From Kitasatospora cineracea (GTDB lineage: Bacteria > Actinomycetota > Actinomycetes > Streptomycetales > Streptomycetaceae): 64,000 bases of DNA. Positions 52,304 through 60,853 of this stretch are shown here, one piece after another. Below the pieces are notes generated by a model. That model had not been told where the DNA came from. It saw only the letters and a list, made by a program, of their open reading frames with translations, and did not search any database. The number at the start of each line of letters is the position of its first letter. The stretch's first letter is position 1. The position numbers and the translations under genes were made by a program. The stretch covers positions 124,001 to 188,000 of the forward strand of contig NZ_RJVJ01000002.1 in the NCBI RefSeq assembly GCF_003751605.1, read 5' to 3'.

Positions 52304-54175
52304 GTGATCTCTCGACGTGGATTGTTCCTGGCCTCCGGCGGTGCGATGACCGCCGCCGCCCTGGCCGGCCCCGGCACCGCCCCCTCCCGTGCCGCCGGTG
52401 CGGCCGCCCCGCCACCCGACCCGGCGCGGCAGGAGGCGGCCCTGACCATGGCGCGCCGCATCCTGCTGACCGACGCCGACCACCGCGACCTGACGCTCGA
52501 CTACCTGAAGCTGTTGACGGGCCGTCAGCGGCTGCGTCCGGTCGCGCCGCGCGACGTGCTGGTGGTGGGTGCGGGCGTGGCGGGCATGGTGTGCGCGCGG
52601 CTGCTGCTGGCGGCCGGGCACAAGGTGCGGGTGCTGGAGGCGAACCGGAGCCGGGTCGGCGGCCGGGTGAAGACCTTCCGCGGCGACCTGTGGCAGGACT
52701 CCCGGCTGCACGCGGAGGCGGGCGCGATGCGCATCCCGTCCAGCCACGTGCTGACCCTGGCGCTGGCCGACCACCTGAAGGTGCCACGCCGCCCGTTCCA
52801 CCTGGTGGACGTCCCGCCGCAGCCCGACCTGGTCTCCGGGGACGCCCGGGTGGTGTACCGGTCGTGGACGGGCGAGGAGTTCGCGACCGGCGGCGCGCCC
52901 GCGTACACCGCGCCGAAGGGCCTCGGCGGCCGGCTGGTGCACGTGAACGGACAGACCGTCAGCAAGGCGGCGTACGCGGCCGACCCGGGCCCGGTGAACA
53001 AGAGCTTCGGCTGGGACAGCACCCAGACCGCCGGCGCCGCCTTCGACCGCGCCCTGGACACCGCCCGCGCGTACACCATGGTGAAGAACGGCGACGGCTC
53101 GTGGAGCGACAAGCCGATCGAGCAGCGGGTGACCGGCATGGCGCAGCTGCTGTACGACCTGGACGGCTACTCGCTGCTGCGCTACCTGCAGGAGAGCGAG
53201 GGCTGGAGCGACGCCCAGGTGCAGGCGGTGGGCACGCTGGAGAACCTGACCAGCCGGCTGTCGTACGGCTTCCTGCACTCGGTGTTCGACGCCTCCGACA
53301 TCAACCCGGCGGTCACCTACTTCGAGTTCAGCGCGGGCACCGACGCGCTGACCGAGGCGCTCGCCAAGGACCTGCCGATCGAGCGCGGCAAGGTCGCCAC
53401 CCGGGTGCGGTTCGGCGACGGCGGGGTGACGGTGCTCGCCGAGCCGGAGAGCGGCCCCGAGGACGAGGCGTGCGAGGGCGCGATCGGCGGCGACCGGTGC
53501 GAGTACCGGGCGGACGCGGTGGTGCTGGCGGTGCCGTACGCGGCGCTGCGGCACGTCGACTTCGACCCGATCCTGCCCTACGGCAAGCGCCGGGCGATCG
53601 CCGAGCTCAAGCACGACACCGCGCACAAGGTGCTGGTGGAGTTCACCGAGCGCTGGTGGGAGTGGGACGAGGACACCTGGAAGGCGAAGCTGGGCGCCGA
53701 CTACCGGCCCGCCCCGCACGGGGACGCGGTGGCGGCGGTCGGCGGCGGCTGCGTCTCGGACGAGGCCAGCCGGTTCGTCTACTTCCCCTCCCACCCGAGC
53801 GACGACGGCGCGCCCGGCGGCATCGTGCTGGCCGCCTACAACTGGGCCGAGGACGCGCTGCGCTTCGACGCGCTGACCCCCGCCGACCGGCACACCGAGG
53901 CGCTCGACCACCTGGCGGGCCTGTTCGGCGAGCGGATCCGCCGCTACGCCACCGACCGGCACGTCTCGCAGTCCTGGCTGCGCAACCGCTGGGCGCTCGG
54001 CGAGGCCGTGATCGAGACCCCCGGCCAGCTGCTCAGCCTCGGCCCGCACGTCCCCGCCCCGGTCGACGGCCGGCTGTTCTTCGCGGGCGACCACTGCCAG
54101 CCGCGCTACCACGCCTGGATCTCCGGTGCGATCGCCTCCGGCGTGGAGGCGGCCCTCCAGCTCACGGCCGGCTGA
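52304..54175 (+). CDS. Flavin monoamine oxidase / L-amino-acid oxidase, Tat-exported
   Basis: A 623-residue FAD-dependent amine oxidase. The N-terminus SRRGLFLASGGAMTAAALAG is a twin-arginine signal. The dinucleotide site is VLVVGAGVAGMVCARLL (85-101), with E112 and GGRVKTF (119-125). Substrate-binding AEAGAMRIPSSH and the C-terminal FAD contact FFAGDHCQPRYHAWISGAIASGVEAAL are as in L-amino-acid oxidases. Oxidative deamination outside the membrane would release ammonia and hydrogen peroxide. The start is uncertain: GTG at 52304 gives a compact Tat signal, while GTG at 52280 adds eight residues. It is not obviously linked to the toxin genes upstream. A hairpin follows at 54189-54242. Confidence 0.9.
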   Translation: MISRRGLFLASGGAMTAAALAGPGTAPSRAAGAAAPPPDPARQEAALTMARRILLTDADHRDLTLDYLKLLTGRQRLRPVAPRDVLVVGAGVAGMVCARLLLAAGHKVRVLEANRSRVGGRVKTFRGDLWQDSRLHAEAGAMRIPSSHVLTLALADHLKVPRRPFHLVDVPPQPDLVSGDARVVYRSWTGEEFATGGAPAYTAPKGLGGRLVHVNGQTVSKAAYAADPGPVNKSFGWDSTQTAGAAFDRALDTARAYTMVKNGDGSWSDKPIEQRVTGMAQLLYDLDGYSLLRYLQESEGWSDAQVQAVGTLENLTSRLSYGFLHSVFDASDINPAVTYFEFSAGTDALTEALAKDLPIERGKVATRVRFGDGGVTVLAEPESGPEDEACEGAIGGDRCEYRADAVVLAVPYAALRHVDFDPILPYGKRRAIAELKHDTAHKVLVEFTERWWEWDEDTWKAKLGADYRPAPHGDAVAAVGGGCVSDEASRFVYFPSHPSDDGAPGGIVLAAYNWAEDALRFDALTPADRHTEALDHLAGLFGERIRRYATDRHVSQSWLRNRWALGEAVIETPGQLLSLGPHVPAPVDGRLFFAGDHCQPRYHAWISGAIASGVEAALQLTAG

Positions 54176-54188
54176 CGGGACCGACCGG

Positions 54189-54242
54189 GCCGCCCGGCGA
54201 CCCGGGCCGGCGGACGGTCCGCCGACCGGGTCGCCGGGCGGC
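54189..54242 (+). terminator. Terminator of the amine oxidase gene, 17-bp stem
   Basis: Arms 54189-54205 and 54226-54242 are perfect complements, with an inner GGCGGA/TCCGCC stem-loop nested between them. Confidence 0.9.
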
Positions 54243-54310
54243 GGGGACTGACGCGCGGTCAGTTCCCGGTCCGGCGGGCGGACCTGCGAGAACGCCGATA
54301 GCATCGGCAC

Positions 54311-55966
54311 ATGCCTGACGCCGGCCGGAACCAGAGGCCCTCGGTGCTGCTGGCGTTCCGCTCGGCGGTGGCACTGAACCGGCTGCTGGACGTGCTGCCG
54401 GTGTTCGGGGGCGATCCGCGGATCGACCGCTGGTTCACCCAGGTGCCCGGCTCCCGGTTCGGGCTGGACGCGCTGGCCGCGCTGGACCGCTCCGGCGCCC
54501 GGGTGATGGACTTCGAACAGGCCCGGCACGAGCGTTTCGACCTGATCCTGTCCACCAGCCCCAAGGGCGCGCTGACCAGCCTGTCCGGCCGGGTCCGGGC
54601 GCTGCTGCCGCACGGCGCGGGGTTCAACAAGGCGTTCGGCACCGAGGGTTCGCCCAGCCTGCCGTCCGGCCTGGACCCCGCGTTCCTGCTCTCCGAGGGC
54701 GAACCGTGGGCCGACCTGCACGGCCTCGGCCACCACGAGCAGCTGGCCCGGCTCACCGAGTACTGCCCGCCCGCCGCCGCCCGCGCCGTCGTGGTCGGCG
54801 ACCCCACCCTGGACCGGATGCGGGAGTCCACCGGCCGCCGGGAGACCTACCGGGAACGGCTCGGCGTCGGCGACCGGACCCTGCTGGCGGTGCTCACCAC
54901 CCACGGCGGGGAGAGCCTGCTGGCCCGCCGCCACGGCCTGCCGCTGGAACTCGCCCTCCACCTGCCCGTCGACGACTACCGGGTGGCCCTGGTCGTGCAC
55001 CCCAACGAGGTCAGCGAACGCGGCCCGCACAACCTCGCCGAGCAGCTCCGCCCCGCCCTGCAGGCCGGACTGCTGCTGCCCTCCTCCGCCCAGGAGTGGG
55101 CGTCCGTCCTGGTCGCCGCCGACGCCGTGCTCACCGACCACGGCTCCACCGCCCTGTACGCGGCCGCGCTCGGCCGCACCGTCGTCCTGGACGGCTACGA
55201 CGGCGGGTCGGAGCTGATCCCCGGCTCGCCGATGGCCCGGCTGCTCGCCGTCGCCCCGCGCTTCACCGGGGTCGCCGCGCTGCCGGACCTGCTGCGCGAC
55301 GGCCCCGGCCCCGGCCCGGACCCGGCGGAGTTCGCCACCGCGGCCTTCGCCCACCCCGGCCGGGCGCTGCCGCTGCTGCGCGCCGAGCTGTACCGGCTGC
55401 TCGGCCTCGCCCCGCCGCGGACCCCGCTGACGCCCGAACTGCTGCCCGACCCGGCGCCCGCCCGCTCCCCGGCCCCGGCGCTGGCGGTGCGCGCCGAGGT
55501 CGACGGGCGGCGGGTGCGGGTGGAGCGCTTCCCGGTCGCCACCGAACTGCCGGTCCACCACCGCTCCGCCCGGCACGGCGCCGCGGGCCTCGCCGAGCAG
55601 CGCAGCGCGGAGGTGCTCTGGCGGCACCCCGGCACCGGCCGCTGGACGGCGGCCGGCTGGGCCGCGCACGTCCTGGACGAACTCCCGGGCTGCCGGGTCG
55701 CCGCCGCCCTGCTCTCCCCCGAACGCTGCCTGCTGGTGCACCGCCGCCACGGCCCGTTCGCCCTGCGGGTGCGCCCGCACCGCGCGGCCGGCCGGGTCCG
55801 CCGGATCGACCCGGCGGCGGCGGTCTCCGCCGTGTACGCCTGGCTGGTCGCCCGGCCGGACTCCGCCGGGGACCTCCCGCTGGAACTCGACTGCACCGTC
55901 GGCCCGGTGACGGTCCGGCTGGAACTGGGACCGGCCGCCCACGGCGAGTGGGACGTCGAGTTCTGA
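54311..55966 (+). CDS. GT-B-like protein (glycosyl-/glycerophosphotransferase fold) of unknown role
   Basis: A 551-residue cytoplasmic protein. Residues 10-360 look like a two-domain GT-B fold: LLAFRSAVALNRLLDVLPVFGGD at the start, LLPHGAGFNK, VVVGDPTLDRM, LLAVLTTHGGESLL, a VALVVHPNE strand and the acceptor-side VLTDHGSTALYAAALGR, similar in layout to CDP-glycerol glycerophosphotransferases and UDP-GlcNAc 2-epimerases. The last ~150 residues form a separate beta-rich domain ending GEWDVEF. I recall homologues in streptomycetes labelled translation initiation factor 2, which the sequence does not support. ATG at 54311. It is convergent with an NB-ARC/TPR ATPase, with 105 bp between stops. Confidence 0.68.
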   Translation: MPDAGRNQRPSVLLAFRSAVALNRLLDVLPVFGGDPRIDRWFTQVPGSRFGLDALAALDRSGARVMDFEQARHERFDLILSTSPKGALTSLSGRVRALLPHGAGFNKAFGTEGSPSLPSGLDPAFLLSEGEPWADLHGLGHHEQLARLTEYCPPAAARAVVVGDPTLDRMRESTGRRETYRERLGVGDRTLLAVLTTHGGESLLARRHGLPLELALHLPVDDYRVALVVHPNEVSERGPHNLAEQLRPALQAGLLLPSSAQEWASVLVAADAVLTDHGSTALYAAALGRTVVLDGYDGGSELIPGSPMARLLAVAPRFTGVAALPDLLRDGPGPGPDPAEFATAAFAHPGRALPLLRAELYRLLGLAPPRTPLTPELLPDPAPARSPAPALAVRAEVDGRRVRVERFPVATELPVHHRSARHGAAGLAEQRSAEVLWRHPGTGRWTAAGWAAHVLDELPGCRVAAALLSPERCLLVHRRHGPFALRVRPHRAAGRVRRIDPAAAVSAVYAWLVARPDSAGDLPLELDCTVGPVTVRLELGPAAHGEWDVEF

Positions 55967-55985
55967 GCCGGGCGGGGGCTCCGGG

Positions 55986-56071
55986 CCGGTCAGCGGATGC
56001 TCGTGACGTACCACTGCCTGGGCGTCGCGCCGTCGGGGAAGGTGAGGTGCGCTTCCTCGACCGGCCGGACC
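55986..56071 (-). other. Possible gene remnant downstream of the NB-ARC gene
   Basis: On the minus strand, right after the NB-ARC stop, an open frame reads HLTFPDGATPRQWYVTSIR and ends with TGA at about 55988-55990. It has protein-like composition but no start codon or ribosome site, so it may be the C-terminal scrap of a lost small gene that once followed the NB-ARC gene. Confidence 0.3.
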
Positions 56072-58177
56072 TCAGCCCTTCTCGGCGCGGAGGGCGGCGG
56101 CGCGGGAGCGGTGGCGGGCGGCGGTGGTGGGGTGTCCGGTGGCGTCGGCGAGTTCGGCGAGTTCGGTGCGGATCCGGGCCTCGTCGTAGCTGGAGCCGCG
56201 GGTGGTGGCGGCGGTCAGGGCCTCGGTCAGCAGGGGTTCGGCTTCTTCGTGGCGGCCGAGTTGCCGCAGGGCGCGGGCCAGGCCGAAGGAGGTGCGGGCG
56301 GTCATGCGTTCGCGGCCGGGCAGGGCGGCGAACTCGGTGCGGGCCGCGGCGAAGAGGTCGGCGGCGGCCGGGTCGGCGGCGGCGGTGGCGGTCTTGGCGA
56401 GCTGGTAGGTCTGCAGGGCGGCGCCGTACGCGTTGCCGATCCCCTGCTGGATCTGCCGGGCGGCGGTGAAGTCGGCGCGGGCGGCGGCGAAGTCGCGGTG
56501 GGCGGCTTCGTCCTCGCCCCGGGCCGCGGCGGCTTCGCCCCGGGCGAGGGCGAACTGGCCGCGGAAGTCGATCGCGGAGCCGGCCAGCCGGCGGTGCTCG
56601 TGGCCGTCGTCGAGCAGGGTGGCCAGCGCGCAGGCCTGTTCGACGGCGGCGGCGGCCTCGTCGAAGCAGCCCTGTTCCCACAGCGGGCGGGCCAGCAGGT
56701 CGCGGGTGCGGACCCGGGCGGGCAGGTGGCCGGTGCGGTCGGCGGCGACGACGGCGGTGCGGAAGGCGTCGGTGGCGTCGGCGTGCCGGGGGTGGTCGAG
56801 GAAGTGCGTCCAGAGCGATTCGGCGAGGGCGACGGCGTCCTCGTCGCGGCCGCTGTCGTGGGCGAGGCCGACGGCCCCGTACAGGGCGTGCCGGTTGGCT
56901 TCCATCCAGCGCAGCGCGTCGGCCTTGGCGGGGCCGAGGTCGGCGTCGGGGACGCCGGGCAGCGGCGGGAGTTCGGCCTGGACGGTGGCGCGGGGGCCGG
57001 CGGTGAGCAGGTCGGCGCGGGCGCACTGGCGGCGCAGCCAGTGCAGCAGGCGGGCCCGGGCGGCGGCGCGTCCGGTGCCGTCGGGGTCGGCGGTGTGGCC
57101 GGTCCGGCGGGCGTGGCCGCGGACCAGGGCGTGCTGGCGGTAGCCGCCGTCGTGGTGGTCGAGCAGGCCGGCGGTGCGGAGTTCGGCGAGGGCGTCCTCG
57201 GTGTCGAGCAGGTCGCGGCCGAGCAGGGCGGCGGCGGTCGGCAGGACCGCGAACGGGCCGGGGCACTCGGGCAGGAGGTGGTACAACCGGGCGGCGTCGG
57301 GGCCGAGTTCGGCGAGGGCGGTGTCCCAGACGGCCTCCACGGGGGCGCTCCCCCGCCGGTGCAGGTCGGCGGTGAGGCGGTCGGCGAGCTCGGCCAGGCT
57401 GCGGTGCGGGTGCTTGCGGGCGAGTCCGCCGGCCACCTCGGCGGCCTTCGGCAGTCCGTCGCAGAGGGCGGCGAGGGCCTCGACGGCGGCGGGGTCAGCG
57501 GCGGCGTGCCGGTCGCCGAGGAGCAGGCGCAGCAGGTCGGCGGTGTGCTCGGGGCCGAGCGGGGCGAGGGCGAGTTCCTCGGCGGCGGGGCCGAGGTCGT
57601 ACAGCGGGCCGTGGCTGGCGGTCAGCACCAGGCTGCGGGCGGAGGCGGGCAGCAGCGGTTCGACCTCGGCGGCGGTGCGGGCGTTGTCGACCACCAGCAG
57701 CAGGCGCTTGCCGCGGGTGCGGTCCCAGAACTGGCGGACCAGGCCGCGGAAGTCGCGGCGCAGCCACTCCCGTTCGACGCCGAGCGAGGACAGCAGGTCG
57801 GTCAGGACGGCGGCCAGGTCGGGGACGCCCTCGCGCCGGTACTCGTCCAGGTCGAGGTAGTGGGCGCCGTCCGGGTAGCGGTCGGCCAGCTGGTGGCCGG
57901 CCCGGACGCACAGCGCGGTCTTGCCGACGCCGCCGAGGCCGCTGACGGCGAGGATCCGGGGGCGGGTGCCTTCCCCGGCCGGGACGGCGGCGGCGGTGAT
58001 CCGGTGCTGTTCCTCCGTCCGGTCGACGAAGTGCGCCTTCTCGGGCGGGAGTTCGAAGGAGGGGTGGTGGACCAGCGTCCTCGCCTCGTGGATGTGGACG
58101 GCGCCAATCTCATGGGCCTGCACCAGGTGCCCCACCGCGGCCTGCCCGCCGACCACGTTGTGCGTCTGCTCGCTCAC
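56072..58177 (-). CDS. NB-ARC/STAND ATPase with tetratricopeptide repeats
   Basis: A 701-residue signal-transduction ATPase. The first 35 residues carry an effector-associated-like leader rich in G-x-H/V patterns (NVVGGQAAVGHLVQAHEIG, then AVHIH). Next come FVDRTEE, Walker A SGLGGVGKTA (79-88), Walker B RLLLVVDN (158-165), and an ALPGLGPEHT-like ALAPLGPEHTADLLRLLLG. LCDGLPKAAEVAGGLA is the GLPLA-like motif. A winged-helix segment leads into TPRs from about 440 to the end. Such proteins sense ligands and oligomerise; some act in phage defence or developmental control. GTG at 58177. The GT-B-like gene is convergent; the secreted gene at 58236 is upstream on the same strand. Confidence 0.87.
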   Translation of the reverse strand: MSEQTHNVVGGQAAVGHLVQAHEIGAVHIHEARTLVHHPSFELPPEKAHFVDRTEEQHRITAAAVPAGEGTRPRILAVSGLGGVGKTALCVRAGHQLADRYPDGAHYLDLDEYRREGVPDLAAVLTDLLSSLGVEREWLRRDFRGLVRQFWDRTRGKRLLLVVDNARTAAEVEPLLPASARSLVLTASHGPLYDLGPAAEELALAPLGPEHTADLLRLLLGDRHAAADPAAVEALAALCDGLPKAAEVAGGLARKHPHRSLAELADRLTADLHRRGSAPVEAVWDTALAELGPDAARLYHLLPECPGPFAVLPTAAALLGRDLLDTEDALAELRTAGLLDHHDGGYRQHALVRGHARRTGHTADPDGTGRAAARARLLHWLRRQCARADLLTAGPRATVQAELPPLPGVPDADLGPAKADALRWMEANRHALYGAVGLAHDSGRDEDAVALAESLWTHFLDHPRHADATDAFRTAVVAADRTGHLPARVRTRDLLARPLWEQGCFDEAAAAVEQACALATLLDDGHEHRRLAGSAIDFRGQFALARGEAAAARGEDEAAHRDFAAARADFTAARQIQQGIGNAYGAALQTYQLAKTATAAADPAAADLFAAARTEFAALPGRERMTARTSFGLARALRQLGRHEEAEPLLTEALTAATTRGSSYDEARIRTELAELADATGHPTTAARHRSRAAALRAEKG

Positions 58178-58235
58178 CCGGCCAACCCTACGCGTTCGCG
58201 GGGCTCCTGATCGGTGATCGGGCGAGTCGCGGCGG

Positions 58236-59228
58236 TCAGCCGTGGAGGTAGGGCGTCCAGATCGGGCTCTCGGTGACGGAGCGCCAGAAGGTCAGGTCGA
58301 GCGGGGGGCGGTAGCGGCCGGAGCGGATGGGGTCGCCCTTGCTGCTGACGGTGCCGGAGTACTCGGTGAAGTCGAGGATGGTGCCGTCGGGGCGCCAGAT
58401 CACCACCCGGTAGCCGAACAGGCCGGGGACCTGGGCGTCGTTCACCGCGACCATCTCCCAGCTGCCGTCGGGCCGGTAGCCGGAGAGGCAGCCCTGCTCG
58501 TCGTTGTCGGAGGTGCCGCTGTTGGTGCCGCACCGGAAGGGTGCCAGGTCGGGGTCGGGGCTGGCGCCGCCCGCGGGGAAGGGCACCTTGGAGTGGTGCA
58601 GCGACAGTTCGAGCGCGACCGGGCCGGCCTCGTCGGTGTAGTCCAGGTGGACGGTGGAGCCCTCCCCCGGACGGTCGGTCCTGAAGACCGCGCCCTGGGT
58701 GAAGCGGTTGCGGTAGGTGGGCATCAGCTTTTCGAGGTCCTTCAGCACGGAGTACGTGGTGAAGTCGACGGGGCTGCCAGTGGCGGAGCCGGTGCGGCTG
58801 GCGGCGGCGCTGCCGAGCTGGGGGGCGGCGGGCAGCGGGAACTGCTGCCAGCGGTCGCCGGCGGCGGAGGGGTCCGGTGAGGAGCTCAGGTCCGGGTCGG
58901 GGCTCCGGGAGGGGGTGGTGGGGGCGGTGGGGGTGGTGGGGGCGGTCGGGGTGGCGGGGGACGCGGAGAGCGGGCGGGTGCGGTCGGCGGGGCCGACGTT
59001 CGCGCCGGTCCTCGGTCCGGCGGAGATCAGCGGGAGTCCGGCGTTCGCCCCGGCGAAGGCGATGGCGGCGACGGTCAGGACCGTTCCGGCGATCCGCAGC
59101 CGCCGGGCCACCTGGCGGCGGCGGCCGCGGCGGCCGCTCTCGGCGACGATCACCGAGACGGGCACGCTCAGGTCCTTGACGCAGGTCTCCATCATGGCGG
59201 AGAGCTCAGGGTCCGGGTCCGGGTCCAA
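58236..59228 (-). CDS. Membrane-anchored extracytoplasmic protein linked to the sigma factor
   Basis: A 330-residue protein with a short cytoplasmic part (about 1-45, containing ETCVKDLSVPVSVIVAESGRRGRRRQVARR), one span (about 47-67), a threonine/proline spacer with TPTAPTTPTAPTT repeats, and an extracellular domain of about 190 residues with two cysteines (FRCGTN, QGCLSG). It follows the SigE-family gene on the same strand, with 57 bp between, the position of an anti-sigma or signal-input partner, though no anti-sigma zinc motif is seen. I recognise no family. The start is TTG at 59228 or ATG at 59195. Confidence 0.72.
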   Translation of the reverse strand: MDPDPDPELSAMMETCVKDLSVPVSVIVAESGRRGRRRQVARRLRIAGTVLTVAAIAFAGANAGLPLISAGPRTGANVGPADRTRPLSASPATPTAPTTPTAPTTPSRSPDPDLSSSPDPSAAGDRWQQFPLPAAPQLGSAAASRTGSATGSPVDFTTYSVLKDLEKLMPTYRNRFTQGAVFRTDRPGEGSTVHLDYTDEAGPVALELSLHHSKVPFPAGGASPDPDLAPFRCGTNSGTSDNDEQGCLSGYRPDGSWEMVAVNDAQVPGLFGYRVVIWRPDGTILDFTEYSGTVSSKGDPIRSGRYRPPLDLTFWRSVTESPIWTPYLHG

Positions 59229-59285
59229 GGTTCCGATGCCTTCCGTGACTGGCAGGTGGGTGGTGCGGCGGGGTGGTGCGCGGTG

Positions 59286-59804
59286 TCAGTCCTGGAGCAG
59301 CAGGGCCCGGTCGGGGCCGAGGATGGTGCGCAGGCGGGCCATCGAGCGGGAGTTGAGGCTCTTCACCGCGCTGACGGTGATGCCCATGGCCTCGGCGGTC
59401 TCCTCCAGGCTGTAGTCCTCCAGGTAGCGGAGCACCACGGCGGCCCGGTTGCGGGGCGGCAGTTGGCCGAGTGCGGCGATCAGGGTGAGCCGCAGGGCCG
59501 CCGCGCTGCCCTCGTGCGCGCCGATCGACGGCTCCTCGGGGAACTCGGCGACCACGAGTTCGCTGGAGCGGCGCAGCCGCCGGTGGGAGAGGTAGCAGCG
59601 CAGCAGCACCTTGCGGGCGTACGCGTCGATGCCCGCTTCGCCGTCGCCGCGCCGCAGCCGCCCCCAGACCGGGTAGAGCTTGGACAGCGCGGTCTGCACC
59701 AGGTCCTGCGCCTGGTGCCAGTCACCGCACATCAGGTACGCCAAGTGGAACAGGCGGCGCGCCCGGCTGGCCGCGAACTCGTCGAAGCCGAGCCCCTCGG
59801 TCAT
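59286..59804 (-). CDS. SigE-family (ECF) RNA polymerase sigma factor
   Basis: A 172-residue sigma factor with regions 2 and 4 only. Region 2 is FDEFAASRARRLFHLAYLMCGDWHQAQDLVQTAL (about 7-42), continuing to KLYPVWGRL. Region 4 is LGQLPPRNRAAVVLRYLEDYSLEETAEAMGITVSAVKSLNSRSMARLR (about 110-158), which contacts the -35 element. The opening and the DLVQTAL segment are those of the actinobacterial SigE family (SigE-type ECF, distinct from the cell-envelope sigma-E). ATG at 59804 follows GGGGGA. It likely directs its own operon, which includes the membrane protein downstream. Confidence 0.93.
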   Translation of the reverse strand: MTEGLGFDEFAASRARRLFHLAYLMCGDWHQAQDLVQTALSKLYPVWGRLRRGDGEAGIDAYARKVLLRCYLSHRRLRRSSELVVAEFPEEPSIGAHEGSAAALRLTLIAALGQLPPRNRAAVVLRYLEDYSLEETAEAMGITVSAVKSLNSRSMARLRTILGPDRALLLQD

Positions 59805-59975
59805 GTGGTCCCCCGGATGGAAAGCGTTTCGTCGACGTCCTGAAGACACGCGGCGGGCGGTGCGGTCCGTCGCACCCGGAAGGTGAAGACTCCGTAACGA
59901 TGATCGCCGGCGGTGCGACGGGGGGTCGGCCCGGCTGCCCGGCGGGCGGGTCCGGGGGTGCCGGCGGCCGGCGGG

Positions 59976-60653
59976 TCATTCGACGGTGAGCTTGATCCGG
60001 CTGCCGTCGGGCAGGTCGCGGGTGGCGTGGGCGAGGGGGCCGCGCAGGCGCATCGCGGTGGCGGCGTCCTCGGGGCGCAGGTTGTCGTGGGTGTAGCCGC
60101 CGCCGAGCACGAAGGGCTGCCGGGGGACCAGGCGCCGGTCGACCGGGAGCGGGCCGTTGGCCTGCATGTAGGCGTGGGCGAAGGAGTGCGCGCCGTTGAC
60201 GTCGGGGTCGGCGAGCAGCCAGGCGGCCCAGTCCTCCAGGCTGTCGCCGAGGTCGTCGGTGGCGGCGGTCTCGGGGTCGAAGGAGACCACCCGGGCGCCG
60301 TCGACGATGCCGAACTGGACGCCGAACAGGTCCTGGCCGAAGCAGAACACCGCGTCGGCGAGGCCCTGGTAGCCGGACTTCCAGGTGTCCGCGCCGTTCC
60401 AGTCGAGCAGTTCGGGGCCGAGGCCCTCGTCGCCGACGCGGTAGACCTGGATGCCGCCGTTGAAGGCGAAGAAGCCGTTCATCCGGCCGAGCAGCGCGGC
60501 GAGTTCGGCGAGCGGGCCGCGGTCGGTGCCGAGGTCGAGCTCGACCCGCGGGCCCATCGGGCCGCGGGCGAGGTCGAGCAGCCGCTCCAGCGCGGAGTGC
60601 GGAGCCTCCGGTTCGTCCGGGGTGCCTGCGGTGGCGGTGTCCGTGGTGCTCAT
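59976..60653 (-). CDS. SMI1/KNR4 (SUKH)-like protein
   Basis: A 225-residue soluble protein with SUKH-superfamily features. LAALLGRMNGFFAFNGGIQVYRVGDE is the early helix and strand pattern, with NGFFAFNG in place of the usual N-G-x-x-L/F-x-x-x. A central FGQDLFGVQFGIVDGARVVSFDPETA strand is followed by DSLEDWAAWLLADPDV, the terminal motif of SMI1/KNR4 domains. Such proteins often serve as immunity factors against polymorphic toxins, but there is no toxin next to it, and the protein is longer than typical. ATG at 60653. It is divergent from the thioesterase gene. Confidence 0.72.
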   Translation of the reverse strand: MSTTDTATAGTPDEPEAPHSALERLLDLARGPMGPRVELDLGTDRGPLAELAALLGRMNGFFAFNGGIQVYRVGDEGLGPELLDWNGADTWKSGYQGLADAVFCFGQDLFGVQFGIVDGARVVSFDPETAATDDLGDSLEDWAAWLLADPDVNGAHSFAHAYMQANGPLPVDRRLVPRQPFVLGGGYTHDNLRPEDAATAMRLRGPLAHATRDLPDGSRIKLTVE

Positions 60654-60853
60654 GGTGCGGTCTCCGTGTCCGTTCCCCGTGGATGCGCCGGCCGGGGCGG
60701 TGGTCGCGGACCGGCCGGTCCGACGATACCGGGGGCGGGCCAAGACCATTGACCGGCACAGGCGTTCGATTCCGGTCGCGGTCCGGCGTGGTGCACCATG
60801 GGAGCCGACGGCCGATCATGACGAGCCGATCGCGACGAAGGGAACTCCACCGC

